The notes under the pieces: generated by a model
The model's database searches: none
The model's input: only the letters and a program-made list of their open reading frames with translations
Told to the model about the DNA's origin: nothing
Made by a program: the position numbers and the translations under genes
Source: Tachypleus tridentatus
Lineage: Eukaryota > Arthropoda > Merostomata > Xiphosura > Limulidae
Reading direction: 5' to 3'
Length of the DNA: 64,000 nt
Assembly: GCF_004210375.1 (NCBI RefSeq)
Contig: NC_134833.1
Location: forward strand, 47,114,782 to 47,178,781
Shown: positions 46,928-57,829 of the stretch, in pieces
Layout: each line of letters starts with the position of its first letter
How positions within the stretch are numbered: position 1 is the stretch's first letter

Positions 46928-47759
46928 CCTTTTCCTTAACCTAACATATACTTACCATTGCTATTATAACGATGTAGTTGTCTGGTGCATGTACAGAAAC
47001 AAACTAACTGCAACTGGTCGAGTTCAAAACCCGCTAGATTTAAACCTAGAATGTTGCAATAAATATTAAATTATATTACACACATACACAAAAAATCGCT
47101 TTTTTTGAGAGAAATACTTATACAAAAGGAAGTAGAAATTAAAATGAAATAAATTAAGGTTTCTTATAATCATATTGGACACACACCTTACGGGGAGAAG
47201 CACGTAACATGTTTTGGTTCCTTCACAACATCAACTGACAACTTGAATGACCAGGAAAAAGAAGAAAACCTTTCAACGGTAACACCTTCCACTTTTCTCT
47301 AACCTCCTTCACAAATTTCCCACAAAACATCTATGTCAGGTATAATCCTAGCAATCAATATGTAACAATCCCAGAAGTCAAAGAACTCACTCATGAGGTT
47401 GAAGGAGAGCGACTGTTTCTGAACATCCCCTGTTGGGAATAGTCCACAGGTGCCATGTGTAACATGTAGTATATTCTGCTTCGATAAAATTATTTTTTAC
47501 GTTATGATTCGTTGTTTACCTTGTTGTTGTATTAACACAATGTGTTTTCTGATACACAAAAAAATATAAATAGTTACAAAAACAAATAAAACAACGGAAT
47601 AACTTATAAAATTATTGAAAATTATGAGTTAGATTATTATCATTATGTCAGATATTACAAAATAATATTTTAACCATTAATCCACATAACTACCTGTGAA
47701 ACCTAACATCTCTAGGTGTTTATGACGTCCCATTCAAAATCTGCGAATTGCAGGCTCCT
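46928..47759. other. Old LINE remnant, 3' part (copy A), with a deletion
   Basis: Resumes homology with copy B at 'ccttttccttaacctaacat'. A junction at about 47,205/47,206 joins sequence that in copy B is 526 bp apart (62,684 and 63,211), so the RT-end fragment seen in B is missing here. No open frame survives. Confidence 0.6.
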
Positions 47760-48060
47760 ATGCCGGCTTAACAAAGCATGAGATCTCTTTCAACCATGGT
47801 GGCATTATAGGTTGAAAATCAATTTCACTCTTCATTAGTAAAAAGAGTTTGTGTGTGTGTATTCATACAACAAAGCTACATCGCGCTAATTGCTGAGTCC
47901 ACCAAAGGGAATTGAACCCCTGATTTTAGGGATGTCAGTCCGTAGACTTTCCGCTGTACCAGCGGGGTAAAGTAAAGAGAATAGTCCAAGAATTTGTCTG
48001 TCGGAAAAGAAGACTAGCTGCTTTCCCTCTAGTCTCTTAAATTCGAAATGGCTGATGCAA
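47760..48060. mobile_element. SINE-B nested inside an old SINE-A (copy A)
   Basis: Degraded plus-strand SINE-A sequence ('gatctctttcaaccatggtg', 'aatttcactcttcattagta') is interrupted at about 47,848-47,970 by a minus-strand SINE-B ('ggaattgaacccctgatttt', 'ctttccgctgtaccagcggg'). SINE-A then resumes ('gagaatagtccaagaatttg' to about 48,060). The same arrangement occurs at 63,795-64,000, so the nesting is older than the duplication. Confidence 0.8.
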
Positions 48061-48063
48061 ATA

Positions 48064-48214
48064 TACACTACATGGCCAAAAGTGTGTGCATACCCATATG
48101 CACTTGTTGAACATATCTTTCAAAAACCATGGGCATTAATATGGAGTTGGACCCTCTTTGCTACTATAACAGCCTCCACTCTGTGTCACTGAAGAACAGT
48201 TAACAAAACAATTT
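48064..48214 (+). mobile_element. Tc1-like terminus fragment, second family
   Basis: Begins after a TA with 'cactacatggccaaaagtgt' and continues 'aaccatgggcattaatatgg', 'agttggaccctctttgctac'. As I recall, this is the terminal sequence of a widespread Tc1-like family in animals. Only one end is present, and the SINE at 48,226 interrupts what follows. It differs from the Tc1 at 34.3-40.7 kb. Confidence 0.55.
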
Positions 48215-48225
48215 AAGAAAAACTT

Positions 48226-48501
48226 GGCCCGGCAAGGCCAAGCGTGTTAAGGCGTGCGACTCGTAATCCGAGGATCGCGGGTTCGCATCCCCTTTGCGCC
48301 AAACATGCTCGCCCTTTCAGCCGTGGGGGCGTTATAATGTGACGGTCAATCCCACTATTCGTTGGTAGAAGAGTAGCCCAAGAGTTGGCGGTGGTGATGA
48401 CTAGCTGTCTTCCCTCTAGTCTTACACTGCTAAATTAAGGACGGCTAGCACAGATAGCCCTCGAGTAGCTTTGTGCGAAATTCAAAAACAAACAAACAAA
48501 C
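48226..48501 (+). mobile_element. SINE-A, complete, with target-site duplication
   Basis: Runs from 'ggcccggcaaggccaagcgt' to an '(aaac)n' tail. An 11-bp duplication 'aagaaaaactt' lies at 48,215-48,225 and 48,502-48,512, which fixes both ends. Pol III boxes are at about 48,235 and 48,279. The intact structure makes it the best reference copy in the window. Mobilisation must have used a partner LINE's machinery, which cannot be identified here. Confidence 0.93.
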
Positions 48502-48512
48502 AAGAAAAACTT

Positions 48513-50593
48513 ATGATAATATAACTAAAAGCCAGGTTTCCTGATACTTGGCTTCATCCACCTTTGAAGAAGTAGGTAATACTCCAATATGTATCTGTAA
48601 CCTTGTATGTCTCAATAGTAATCCACTTATCCGTGGATTTTTTTTCTCCAGTTGTCATAGATTTTCGTAGATTTTCTCTACCACCATGAGTGGCAATCTT
48701 GATGGATGATTACATTATAGTTCCAAGAAAAAAAGAAAATATTTCTAAGCCGCGATGTTCCCATCAAGCAACATAACATGTCGTGACTATAGTTAATACA
48801 TTCAGTATAAAACATTAATTTATCAGATGACTGCATATCAAAACCATTTAAAATGTCCTGAAAAAGACACATATCACTAAGTTATTAATTATATTTTCTG
48901 ACCATTCAAATTGTCCTGAAAGAACAGTACCATGAAATAATTAAAATTTACTCTCTGAGGTGAATAATATTATATTTAATATAACAAACTACACAAATCT
49001 TTGAAACTATGCACACAACCTAGACACTCACTTTCAAGTATCGGTAAGATTACAATGTGGTCACTCACGTACAATACAAAAAACTATCATGGAAATAGTG
49101 ACGTCATAATCATTTAAACTCAACGAACTTAGAAAGAAAGGCGCGAATCATCCAGGTTCAATGTGTTTGATATTCAAGGCCACTTGACATTTTTTTATGC
49201 ACAGAGCAAAACTTCATGTTTAGGAAACCTTTTTAACTTTAGTGCTACCTAACCTTGAATTTTAGATACGTGAAATGTGGTCACGTAGTCACTGACACAT
49301 AAGAGTAAAGGGCAAAGTTGACCTTGTGTTTATCTACACTGAGTAATGATTTAATTTATTCATATCTATTTCAGTATCCATCATTTAAACGCAGTTTTCC
49401 AAAAGTATATTAGGATTTTAAATTATAATCCAACTGATTATTTAAAGTTCTTAGTTACATGAGTGTTTCCACTGAAATTATACAATGTCTTCGTAGAATT
49501 ACTAACGTCTGAAGTTAAACAGATTGTAATGCTCAAAATCTATAAACTTTGCTGTTCAAATATTTGTTGATTTCCGATTAATGAGCGTTTATTACAATTA
49601 TAGCTTTTGATGTTTATAGTATACTAAATGGAGCAAAACAATAATATATATAACATTTTTTGTGAGTCAATTTATAAATGTTTATAGTATACTAAATGCA
49701 GCAAAACAATAATATATGCAACATTTCTTTGTGAGTCAATTTATAAACTTCATGCAAAATTCTCGAAACTTAAATTGACAAAAAAGAGGTAATCACTAGT
49801 ATCTTATATACATGCTGTATTGTTGAATCTTGTAATTGAGAATCTTCTACAAGTTTCTGGAGTCAGCGGGAATTTCACAATACACTATTGACACTACAAA
49901 TCACATGCACTTTTAGATATATAGTCAACTAAAACAAACATCGATATCGAAATAAACATATCTAAAATTCAATACACTTCTTCCTTATACAAATGTTGGC
50001 ATTAGAGAGTTTATGACTAAGATATTATATATTTATTAGTAAAAATACATTAAACATAATAAATTCTCAGAGAACTATACGACATACATAATGATGACAA
50101 TATATAACGAAATCAATACAAATAAACATGATCATAAAATTATGTTATACGTGAAAGTACTAAAACTCAAATTTTATATTTTTGGATTAACTTAATTAAT
50201 AATCACGTGAGTCAGGGGTTGTTGAAAAACTGGGAAAGGATTTGAGCAAAGAACAGGAAATTTCTGGTTAAGTATTTCAATCAATTCACATATATGATAA
50301 GGTTTAAAAAACTGAGAAATACCCTTCCTAATTTTTAGTCAAATGTCTTAAAGTTTTTTCACATGTCTTGTAGACACCTAAATGGCCTCTCAAGTGGAGT
50401 TTAAGAGCTATATTAAATATTTAGAACAACCACTCTGGGTTTGACAACAAACAGTTGATAAAGTAGTTATTCTGTTCAGGTCAATTATAACGTTTAACTT
50501 GACTTGCAAATCACTATGAATAGGTTTAAAGTTGAACAACAGTAAAAATAGCAGTAGAGTACAAAAACTGAAATAATCCATGTGTTTGGACAT
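48513..50593. other. Unassigned DNA with a 68-bp tandem duplication at 49,611-49,748
   Basis: No gene is visible. 'gtttatagtatactaaatgg' with 'gtgagtcaatttataaa' occurs twice head to tail (49,611-49,678 and 49,679-49,748), differing at about three sites. The rest is AT-rich without recognisable motifs. Confidence 0.6.
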
Positions 50594-52075
50594 TAAAAGG
50601 GAATTATAAAACATTCTTTTATACTCTCATTGTGAAATATACATACTGAATATTTCGTGTTAGCCAGTTGATTATGTGAATAGCACAATAAGCTACAAAT
50701 TAAGCGAGTTTGACAGAACAATGGAAGAAATATATATGCCAACCAATCAGTTTGTTTTTAACATTGTTAGTTTTCAAATTGTTGACTCATTTTATTACTT
50801 CCTCTCGAGTTATTGGGCTACAACCTTTTTCACTTTCTTGTTTCAACCGTGAATGCCCATGTGCTAAACTTCTAGATCAGAGTGCCGGCATATGAAAACT
50901 TTTGAATGTCAGAGAAAATAATAAGAGTTAACAGAGTAATCATATAACCCCAGATCACACGTAAGCATGTAAATATTTTACTTGAATGTCATCTAACTTC
51001 AATCGTATTAATTACTGTGCATTTGTTTTCATAAGCGCCTACAGACAAAATCTGCAATACAAAAACATTAATCATACACAGAAAAACAACAAAACTTAAA
51101 TATGATTCAATTTTTATTGTGTATATTAGCGTATAAAAGACATATTTAATAAAACCTAACAGCTATTTCTATTCTTCAAAGGGACAAGAAATTTTAAAAT
51201 CTTTAAAACCTCGATCATCAATATAGTCATTCAAAGTGAGTCTAGAAGAACTCGAAACATTTTCCAAGCGTATGAACATGTTTTCGATATGTCAACTATT
51301 TAGTTCTGATAAATTATAATTTTCGCTTTCAGACTAATGACAACAGACTACAAAGAAAATTATAGCTAGTTAGCATTATTCAGTATGCCTTATATATGTG
51401 TGTGTGAAAATTTTGGGAGATCATTGCGCATGCTCTTTGGACATCGAAACAGATATATACTAAAATATATAAAAATAACAATACTAGTAGTTAGGTAGAA
51501 CAGTTTTCGTTTTTTTACAGTTTTCATTAATGACGTTTAGCAACGCACCACATCTCAAATGGTTATAAGATTTTATCAACACTCTTTCTATAAAGTCCGT
51601 CTATCACTGTATCATCGATGTTAAATGAATACAATAAAATAACGTATATATTGTTCTAGTTATTCCTTTGCTTTTGAATGAGGAAAATAACAATCTTTAT
51701 AAATTGTTAAATATTGCTTCTTAAGTTTCAATTTCGCGCAAAGCTAAACGAGGGCTATTTGTGTTAGTCGTCTCAAATTTGGGAGTGAACGATTTCAATG
51801 AAAGCAGATAGTCATCACCACCTACCGCCAACTCCTGGGCTATTCTTTACCAACGACTAAATGGATTAACCGTAACATTATAAGTGCAGACAGCTGATAT
51901 GGTAATCATGTTTAATGGGACGGAGACAGAAACTTGCGGCCATGAGTTTGCAAGTCGAACGTGTTAACCACGTGGACAAATATTTCTAATTTCATTTCTG
52001 TTACAAATAAAAATAATATTTTAAACAATCCTTTATTTTTTGAATCTCAGCTATAAATTAAACACAAATAAAAGA
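50594..52075. repeat. 1.48 kb tandem duplication, left unit
   Basis: Starts near 'attataaaacattctttt' and ends at 'aaacacaaataaaaga'. It matches the next unit almost throughout, for example 'ctgaatatttcgtgttagcc' and 'gtaatcatataaccccagat' in both. It contains an old minus-strand SINE-A at 51,728-51,990. No coding frame is conserved between the units. Confidence 0.9.
51728..51990 (-). mobile_element. Old SINE-A in left tandem unit
   Basis: Recognised by 'aatttcgcgcaaagctaaac', 'gagggctatttgtgttagtc', 'accaacgactaaatgg' and the degraded head 'acgtgttaaccacgtgg'. Shared with the right unit, so it was present before the tandem duplication. Confidence 0.75.
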
Positions 52076-53685
52076 GAGTTATAAACCATTCTTTTTTACT
52101 TTCATTGTGAAATATATATACTGAATATTTCGTGTTAGCCAGTTGATTACGTGAATAGCACAATAAGCTACAAATTAGGCGAGTTTTACAGGACAGTATA
52201 AGAAATACGTATGTCAATAAATCAGTTTGTTTCTAACATTCTTAGTTTTCAGATTGTTGACTCATTTTATTATTTCCTCTCGAGTTATTGGGCTACAATC
52301 TTTTTCCCTTTCTTGTTTTAACCGTGAATGCCCATGTGCTAAACTTCTAGATCAGAGTGCCTGCATATGAAAACTTATGAATGTCAACTAAAATAATAAG
52401 AATTAACAGAGTAATCATATAACCCCAGATCACGTAAGCATGAAATTATTTTACGTGAATGTCATCTAACTTCAATCGTATTAATTACTGTACATTTGTT
52501 TTCATAAGCACCTACAGACAAAATCTGCAATACAAAAACATTAATCATACATAGAAAAACAACAAAACATAAATATTATTTAATTCTTATTGTGTATATT
52601 AGCGTATAAAAGACATATTTAACAAAACCTAACAGCTATTTCTATTTTCAAAGGAACCAGAAATTTTAAAATCTGTAAAACCTCGATCATCAATCAGTGA
52701 TGACGAGAAAACCTACTTGTAGAGAAACATATTTCTGTAAACAAACCAGTCGTTTTTACATATATATTTTTCTCGATCATCAATGCAACCATTCAATATG
52801 AGTCAAGCAGAACTCGTAATATATTTTAAATCTATGAACACATTTTTGATATGTCAACTATTTGGTTGTCATAAATTATAATTATCAATTTTAGACTAAT
52901 GACAGCAGACTACAAAGAAAATTATAGCTAGTTAGCATTATTAAGTCCTCCATATATATGTGTGTATGAAAATTATGGGAAATCATTGCGCATGCTTTTT
53001 GGACATCAAAACAGATATATACTAGAATATAAAAAAAATGAAAATCATAGTACTAATAGTTAGGTAAAACAGCTTCCTTTTTTCTTTTTGTTTTACCTTG
53101 AAGTGTGTTAATATTTCAATATCAAAAGTAACAGTTTTCATTAAGAACGTTTAGTAACGCACCACATCTCAAATGGTTGTCAGATTTTATCAAAACTTGC
53201 TATGACGTCCGTCTATCGCTCTATCATCGATGTTAAATGAATACAATAAAATAATGTTAATATTCTTCTAGTTGTGCCTTAGCTTTTGAAATAGGAAAAT
53301 AACAATCTTTATAAATTGTTATATATCTCTTTTTCACTTTGAATTTTGGGCAAGGCTACATGAGGGCTATCTGCGCTAGTCGTTTAAATTTGGGAGTGAA
53401 AGATTTGAAGGAAAGCAGATTGTAATCATCACGTACCATCAATTCCTGGGCTACTCTTTACCATCGAATACTTGGATTAACCGTAACATTATAACTGTAG
53501 ACAGCTGATAGGGTCATCATGTGTAATGGGACGGAGACTGAAACTTTCGGGCATGAGTTTGCGAGTCAAACGTGTTAACCACGTGGACAAATATTTCTAA
53601 TTTCATTTCTGTTACAAATAAAAATAATATTTTGAACAGTCCTTTATTTTTTGAATCTCAAATATAAATTAAACACAAATAAATG
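52076..53685. repeat. 1.5-1.6 kb tandem duplication, right unit
   Basis: Second copy of the unit, longer because of two insertions: about 65 bp near 52,698-52,770 that partly repeats its own 'ctcgatcatcaat' flank, and about 45 bp near 53,078-53,130. It carries the same SINE-A (53,338-53,600). Divergence from the left unit is visible but modest. Confidence 0.9.
53338..53600 (-). mobile_element. Old SINE-A in right tandem unit
   Basis: Counterpart of the SINE at 51,728-51,990 with its own further changes ('aattttgggcaaggctacat', 'gtaatcatcacgtaccatca'). Its Pol III boxes are largely gone. Confidence 0.75.
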
Positions 53686-54880
53686 GGAAAGTGTCATATA
53701 TATAAATGAACAAATAAATTGTTCATTCATTTTGCATTTTAAAAATTTATTTACCGTATATAACATTTTTTTCCAAACGCTAGAAATTAATAGGAAAATA
53801 GCTGTTAAGACCAGATGCGCAACGAGAATTTTTTAAAGAAAGAAGCTAGATTTCAATTCAGTATTTTACAAACGATTTAGTTCGTTACTGTGTTACTTGT
53901 ATATTAAAGTGGATACCGAGTGAATAAAAAAATTAAATTTCTTATCGTTTTTAACTATTCACATTCGAGAATAATACTCAACTATATGAATTTTTTCCCA
54001 AGAATATAGTTTGAGATAACTTTACAAAAAGTACGTTTAGGTAAAGAACTCGACTCCTCCATCCCAAATGTTCCCCTTCCCAACACACACGTTTAAGGCC
54101 CTTTGCCACAACTGCATATTATAAATTAACTACCGAAGATAATTAACTTAAACTTATTATCAGAGGTTATTTTGATAAACGAATGAATTATTTCACACTA
54201 CATTTCTTTTCAACTAGATGAAAGGATTATTTACAAATAATAAAAAAAGGAAGAGAAATCCAAATTAAACAAATACATTTATGGGTAGAACAGTAGTTCT
54301 ACAAATATGGAGAACAATACCTAGCCAGTAATATACTGCCTACAACATTTATCCTTTTAACATATAGTTAACTTAAAAAGCGATTCGTTCGTCTCAAACT
54401 GCGTGATGAGTTCTTGATTGACCAAAATCCTTATTCGGAATGCTATTTATATTTAAAACACGTATTATTCTTGAAAACCCCTAAAGACAAAACAAGATAG
54501 GCCTAATACTAACGCTTAAAGTTCATCAACATATCCAGTTTTCTACTAAGTGTAAATCATTTAATACAACAAATATATGTTATGCTCTTCAAAAATGTAC
54601 AATCAGTAATGAAATTCAATGAAAGAACCATAATAGTTCTTTACTTAGAAAAAGAACTCAGCGTCTTCCAATAAGACTTAAAGAACATTTTGAAGCTCAT
54701 TCTTACGTATTTGAAACATGAATAAACATAAACACTTCTTTGATGTTTCATGTTTATATAATTTTTAAATAAAATCATTAAAAATAAGAAAGTTGTCGTT
54801 AAAAAAATAACTTTCTTACTTTAAAGCTTCAACTCTCTAACCATAGAGATTGAAATGGTATAGGAAATTACACTTCTAAA
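53686..54880. other. No gene recognised
   Basis: AT-rich sequence. The short frame at 53,651-53,836 has no motif. No inverted or tandem repeats of note. Confidence 0.4.
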
Positions 54881-55010
54881 TTTGTTTGTTTGTTTAGAAT
54901 TAAGCACAAAGCTACACACTGGCCTATCTGTGGTCAACTCACCACTTGTATGAAAATCCGGTTTTTAGTGGTATGAGTCCGCAGACATTCCGCTGTGCCA
55001 CTGAGGGGAA
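54881..55010 (-). mobile_element. SINE-C
   Basis: Tail 'tttgtttgtttgtttagaat', body 'caaagctacacactggccta', degraded B box ('tatgaaaatccggtttttag') and head 'gtccgcagacattccgctgt' with 'gccactgaggggaa'. Complete in length. No clear target duplication. Confidence 0.75.
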
Positions 55011-56400
55011 GAGGGGGAGGGGCGCACGTAAAAAGAAACAAAATTTTCACAAAAGGTAACCCATCCTCTTGTCAAGGTACCTACTTTCTTGTTGTAGTAT
55101 TCTCACATTTTGTGAAGTATTTTTAGTAGTCAGGTTGAAGCTGCATTATAACTGAAGGTTTACCAGGCAATGTTTTACAAATAAAATTCTGATTTATGTT
55201 AACCTTGACTAAGTTTGAATCAAAGAAAAAGTCTAGAAAGAATGAAACAAACATTATTCAAACATTCATAAACACAATAGATTATATAAAGGCAGGAGAA
55301 TTTTGGCGTCTTTCCTGGTTTGTTTTATTTGATAGATACTTTCAGTTGCGTTGTTTTCAATCATTTTGCACCTGCCTAATATAAATTGGCATTGTATACG
55401 AAGAACATTGACACCATTGTATTTCTTAAGGTACTAACATGTACAGCCTTTGTAACTTCACTTTCACGTCAAAACATAGGATAGTACACTGGGTTAGATA
55501 ATATCTCACTTCCTTATACGTTGCATTCCAATTACAAGTATTTGATATTATTGGATTTCCTTTGAAGAACATCAATGTAGCCATGATATCGCACTGACTT
55601 ATTATTTGAAGATACATAGCAATTGTGATAGTGTTTATTAACACTTTGGTTCTTATTTAGCTTTGACAATAATTTAGTTAACACAGGGTATTGTTAGGCA
55701 AAGAATAGATATCTGTAACATTTTGTTCAAATATTTCTTTGTTTTACTAAAGTGGGTTCTGTAAATAGTGTTTTGTTTCTCAACACCAACAGTATCAAAA
55801 CAACTGTTTCTTAGTACACATAACATATATAGCACACGTGATTTATGCTCTGTAAGCTCTTTACGACCATTCGATTGTTAATCTTATTTGACAAGTTCAC
55901 AATACGGTATTTTGTTTCTTGAAAGCATGGAAACTGCAAATCTATATAACTGAAGAAAATTGTATACATATATATTTATGTCCATAAAACCAATTTACAG
56001 TTGTTGTTCAGAACGTTCATTACATGTTATATTCAGCTTTTCTTTTTGGTAACTTTAATATTTGACAGTTTCTTCCTCAAACCGTTACTAATTAAAAGAA
56101 TTTAACTAATTATTTCATTCTTCAGTTCTTCTGATCTGTCATTCCATTATCTATATTAGACATAATATTACTATTTCTCAGTTGATTACAACAAATTTCA
56201 CATTTTAAAAATGATATGTAAAAGAATATTGATAGGCGGATATTATGGACCAGTATTCTTACTATACAATCTAATTTAGGAATTACCGTTAAGAAATGTA
56301 TTAAAAAATCAAACACCACACCTTGTGACTTTCGGTGTATTACGAATATAACAATCAAGTCTCACTTCTGTATTACAGTAGCTCAAAAGATGGCGATTAT
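55011..56400. other. No gene recognised
   Basis: A frame at 55,196-55,384 and minus-strand frames at 55,426-55,644 and 56,122-56,358 are short, lack motifs and have no support from a second copy. No transposon ends are visible. Confidence 0.4.
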
Positions 56401-56404
56401 TATT

Positions 56405-56492
56405 GTTTATTAGCTGTACCGCCTTTAAATTTGAGACGGCTAATAAAGATATACATCTTGTGTTGTTTTACGCGTTTATACGAAATAAACCA
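56405..56492 (+). mobile_element. SINE-A tail at the edge of copy B
   Basis: 'ttaaatttgagacggctaat' followed by 'catcttgtgttgttttacgc' is a diverged SINE-A 3' half. Its last part is shared with copy A at 27,800-27,840, so the left duplication edge lies within or beside this SINE. Confidence 0.55.
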
Positions 56493-57109
56493 ATTGACCC
56501 TGGCCTTACAACCACTGGTCGTAGAAACATGGAGTTATGTTGGGCTCATTTCGGATAAAAATCACTGAATACGATCTCGACATTAACTTGGTGCTAATAT
56601 ATTAACTCATAAATTTAGATGATTTTCTCAGTCGTTATCCATTACAGGTTAACTAATTTAAACACAACTACTAAATCTGTCATTAGACTTTCTTTACGTA
56701 AAGTAAAGAGTAATTACAATATTGGTTGTATATAATAATTGCTAGAAAAACGAACCTAGTGTTTTAATATTGCACAATGGTAACTGTCATTATAAACATT
56801 ATCAACTTTTTCTAAGTTTTTACGTATTGCAATTTATTTCACGCAAATCACCGATTTATTACGTTACGTATGACAAGGTGTTAGTATTTTTTTTAAAAAA
56901 ACATAAATTTGAATTTAAAGATTACAAATATATTAATATGTATCAAATTAATTTACCAACAAGACTGATACACATTTCTTTTTAAAATCAAATGTATTTC
57001 AATATGTAAAAAAGTAATACACAATTAATAGAAATAACCTTATGATAATAAAATTACACAGAGTGTGAGAGTGTTTTAACACAGATGTTATCCCTTTGGC
57101 TTAACATAG

Positions 57110-57452
57110 TAAATTATTACATGACTGAAATATTTTTCAAACGTTGGAATTGGTTTAAAAAAGGTACGGGAATTTTCTTAATAAGTTTTACAGCCAATTG
57201 ACATGTATGAAAAGTTTTAATAAGTGAGAAACATTTTGCTTGATTTCTTTCGCTAAAAGAAATGTCTCATAATATTGTTATATGTCTTGTTCACAGCTAA
57301 ATGGCCTCCTATAGGAAGTTATGGGCTACCTACAATACTGTAAAATGATATGCTTTTAGAATAATGATTAAATAAACTTCAGTTCCGTCCTCGAAGGCAG
57401 GAATATTTGGTGGTCTCCGTTATCCCATGAGCAAACCCTTTTTGAAAAAAGT
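57110..57452 (-). pseudogene. Gypsy integrase zinc-finger remnant (copy B)
   Basis: Counterpart of 28,440-28,793 with the same minus-strand integrase segment, further decayed and with a 13-bp insertion near 57,253-57,265. The homology with copy A stops at about 57,452, inside the former coding region. Confidence 0.65.
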
Positions 57453-57488
57453 AAGCAATAGCGACAGATGGCGCACTTGCGATAATTG

Positions 57489-57770
57489 AATTTTTGTTTG
57501 TTTGTTTGTTTGTTTTTGAATTTCGCACAAAGCTACTCGAGGGCTATCTGTGCTAGCCGTCCCTAAGTTAGCAGTGTAAGACTAGAGGGAAGGCAGCTAG
57601 TCATCACCACCCACCGCCAACTTTGGGCTACTCTTTTACCAACGAATAGTGGGATTGACCGTCACATTATAACGCCCCCACAGATAAAAGGGGAGAGCAT
57701 GTTTAGCGCGGCTGGGATGCGAACCCGCGACCCTCGGATTACGAGTCGCACGCCTTAACACGCTTGGCCA
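57489..57770 (-). mobile_element. SINE-A, full length, copy B only, with target-site duplication
   Basis: Complete minus-strand SINE-A with a '(tttg)n' start and an intact head 'gcgaacccgcgaccctcgga'. A 9-bp duplication 'cgataattg' lies at 57,480-57,488 and 57,771-57,779. Well preserved, hence relatively young. It lies in the stretch with no counterpart in copy A. Confidence 0.92.
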
Positions 57771-57829
57771 CGATAATTGGAAAAAATATATATATATGCT
57801 TTGTTGGTTTTCTTAGGGAAAATGAAGTA

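Larger units (their letters stand above)
27810..48060. repeat. Segmental duplication, copy A
   Basis: Homologous in direct orientation to 56,470-64,000. Aligned blocks: 27,810-28,793 with 56,470-57,452; 32,429-33,713 with 59,207-60,275; 34,090-34,326 plus 40,724-41,035 with 60,265-60,700 and 61,354-61,387; 44,344-45,362 with 61,405-62,410; 46,928-47,205 with 62,411-62,684; 47,206-47,975 with 63,211-64,000. Differences between copies are mostly discrete transposon insertions and deletions. The blocks contain several unrelated old transposons in the same order, so this is a genomic duplication and not two copies of one element. Confidence 0.9.
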
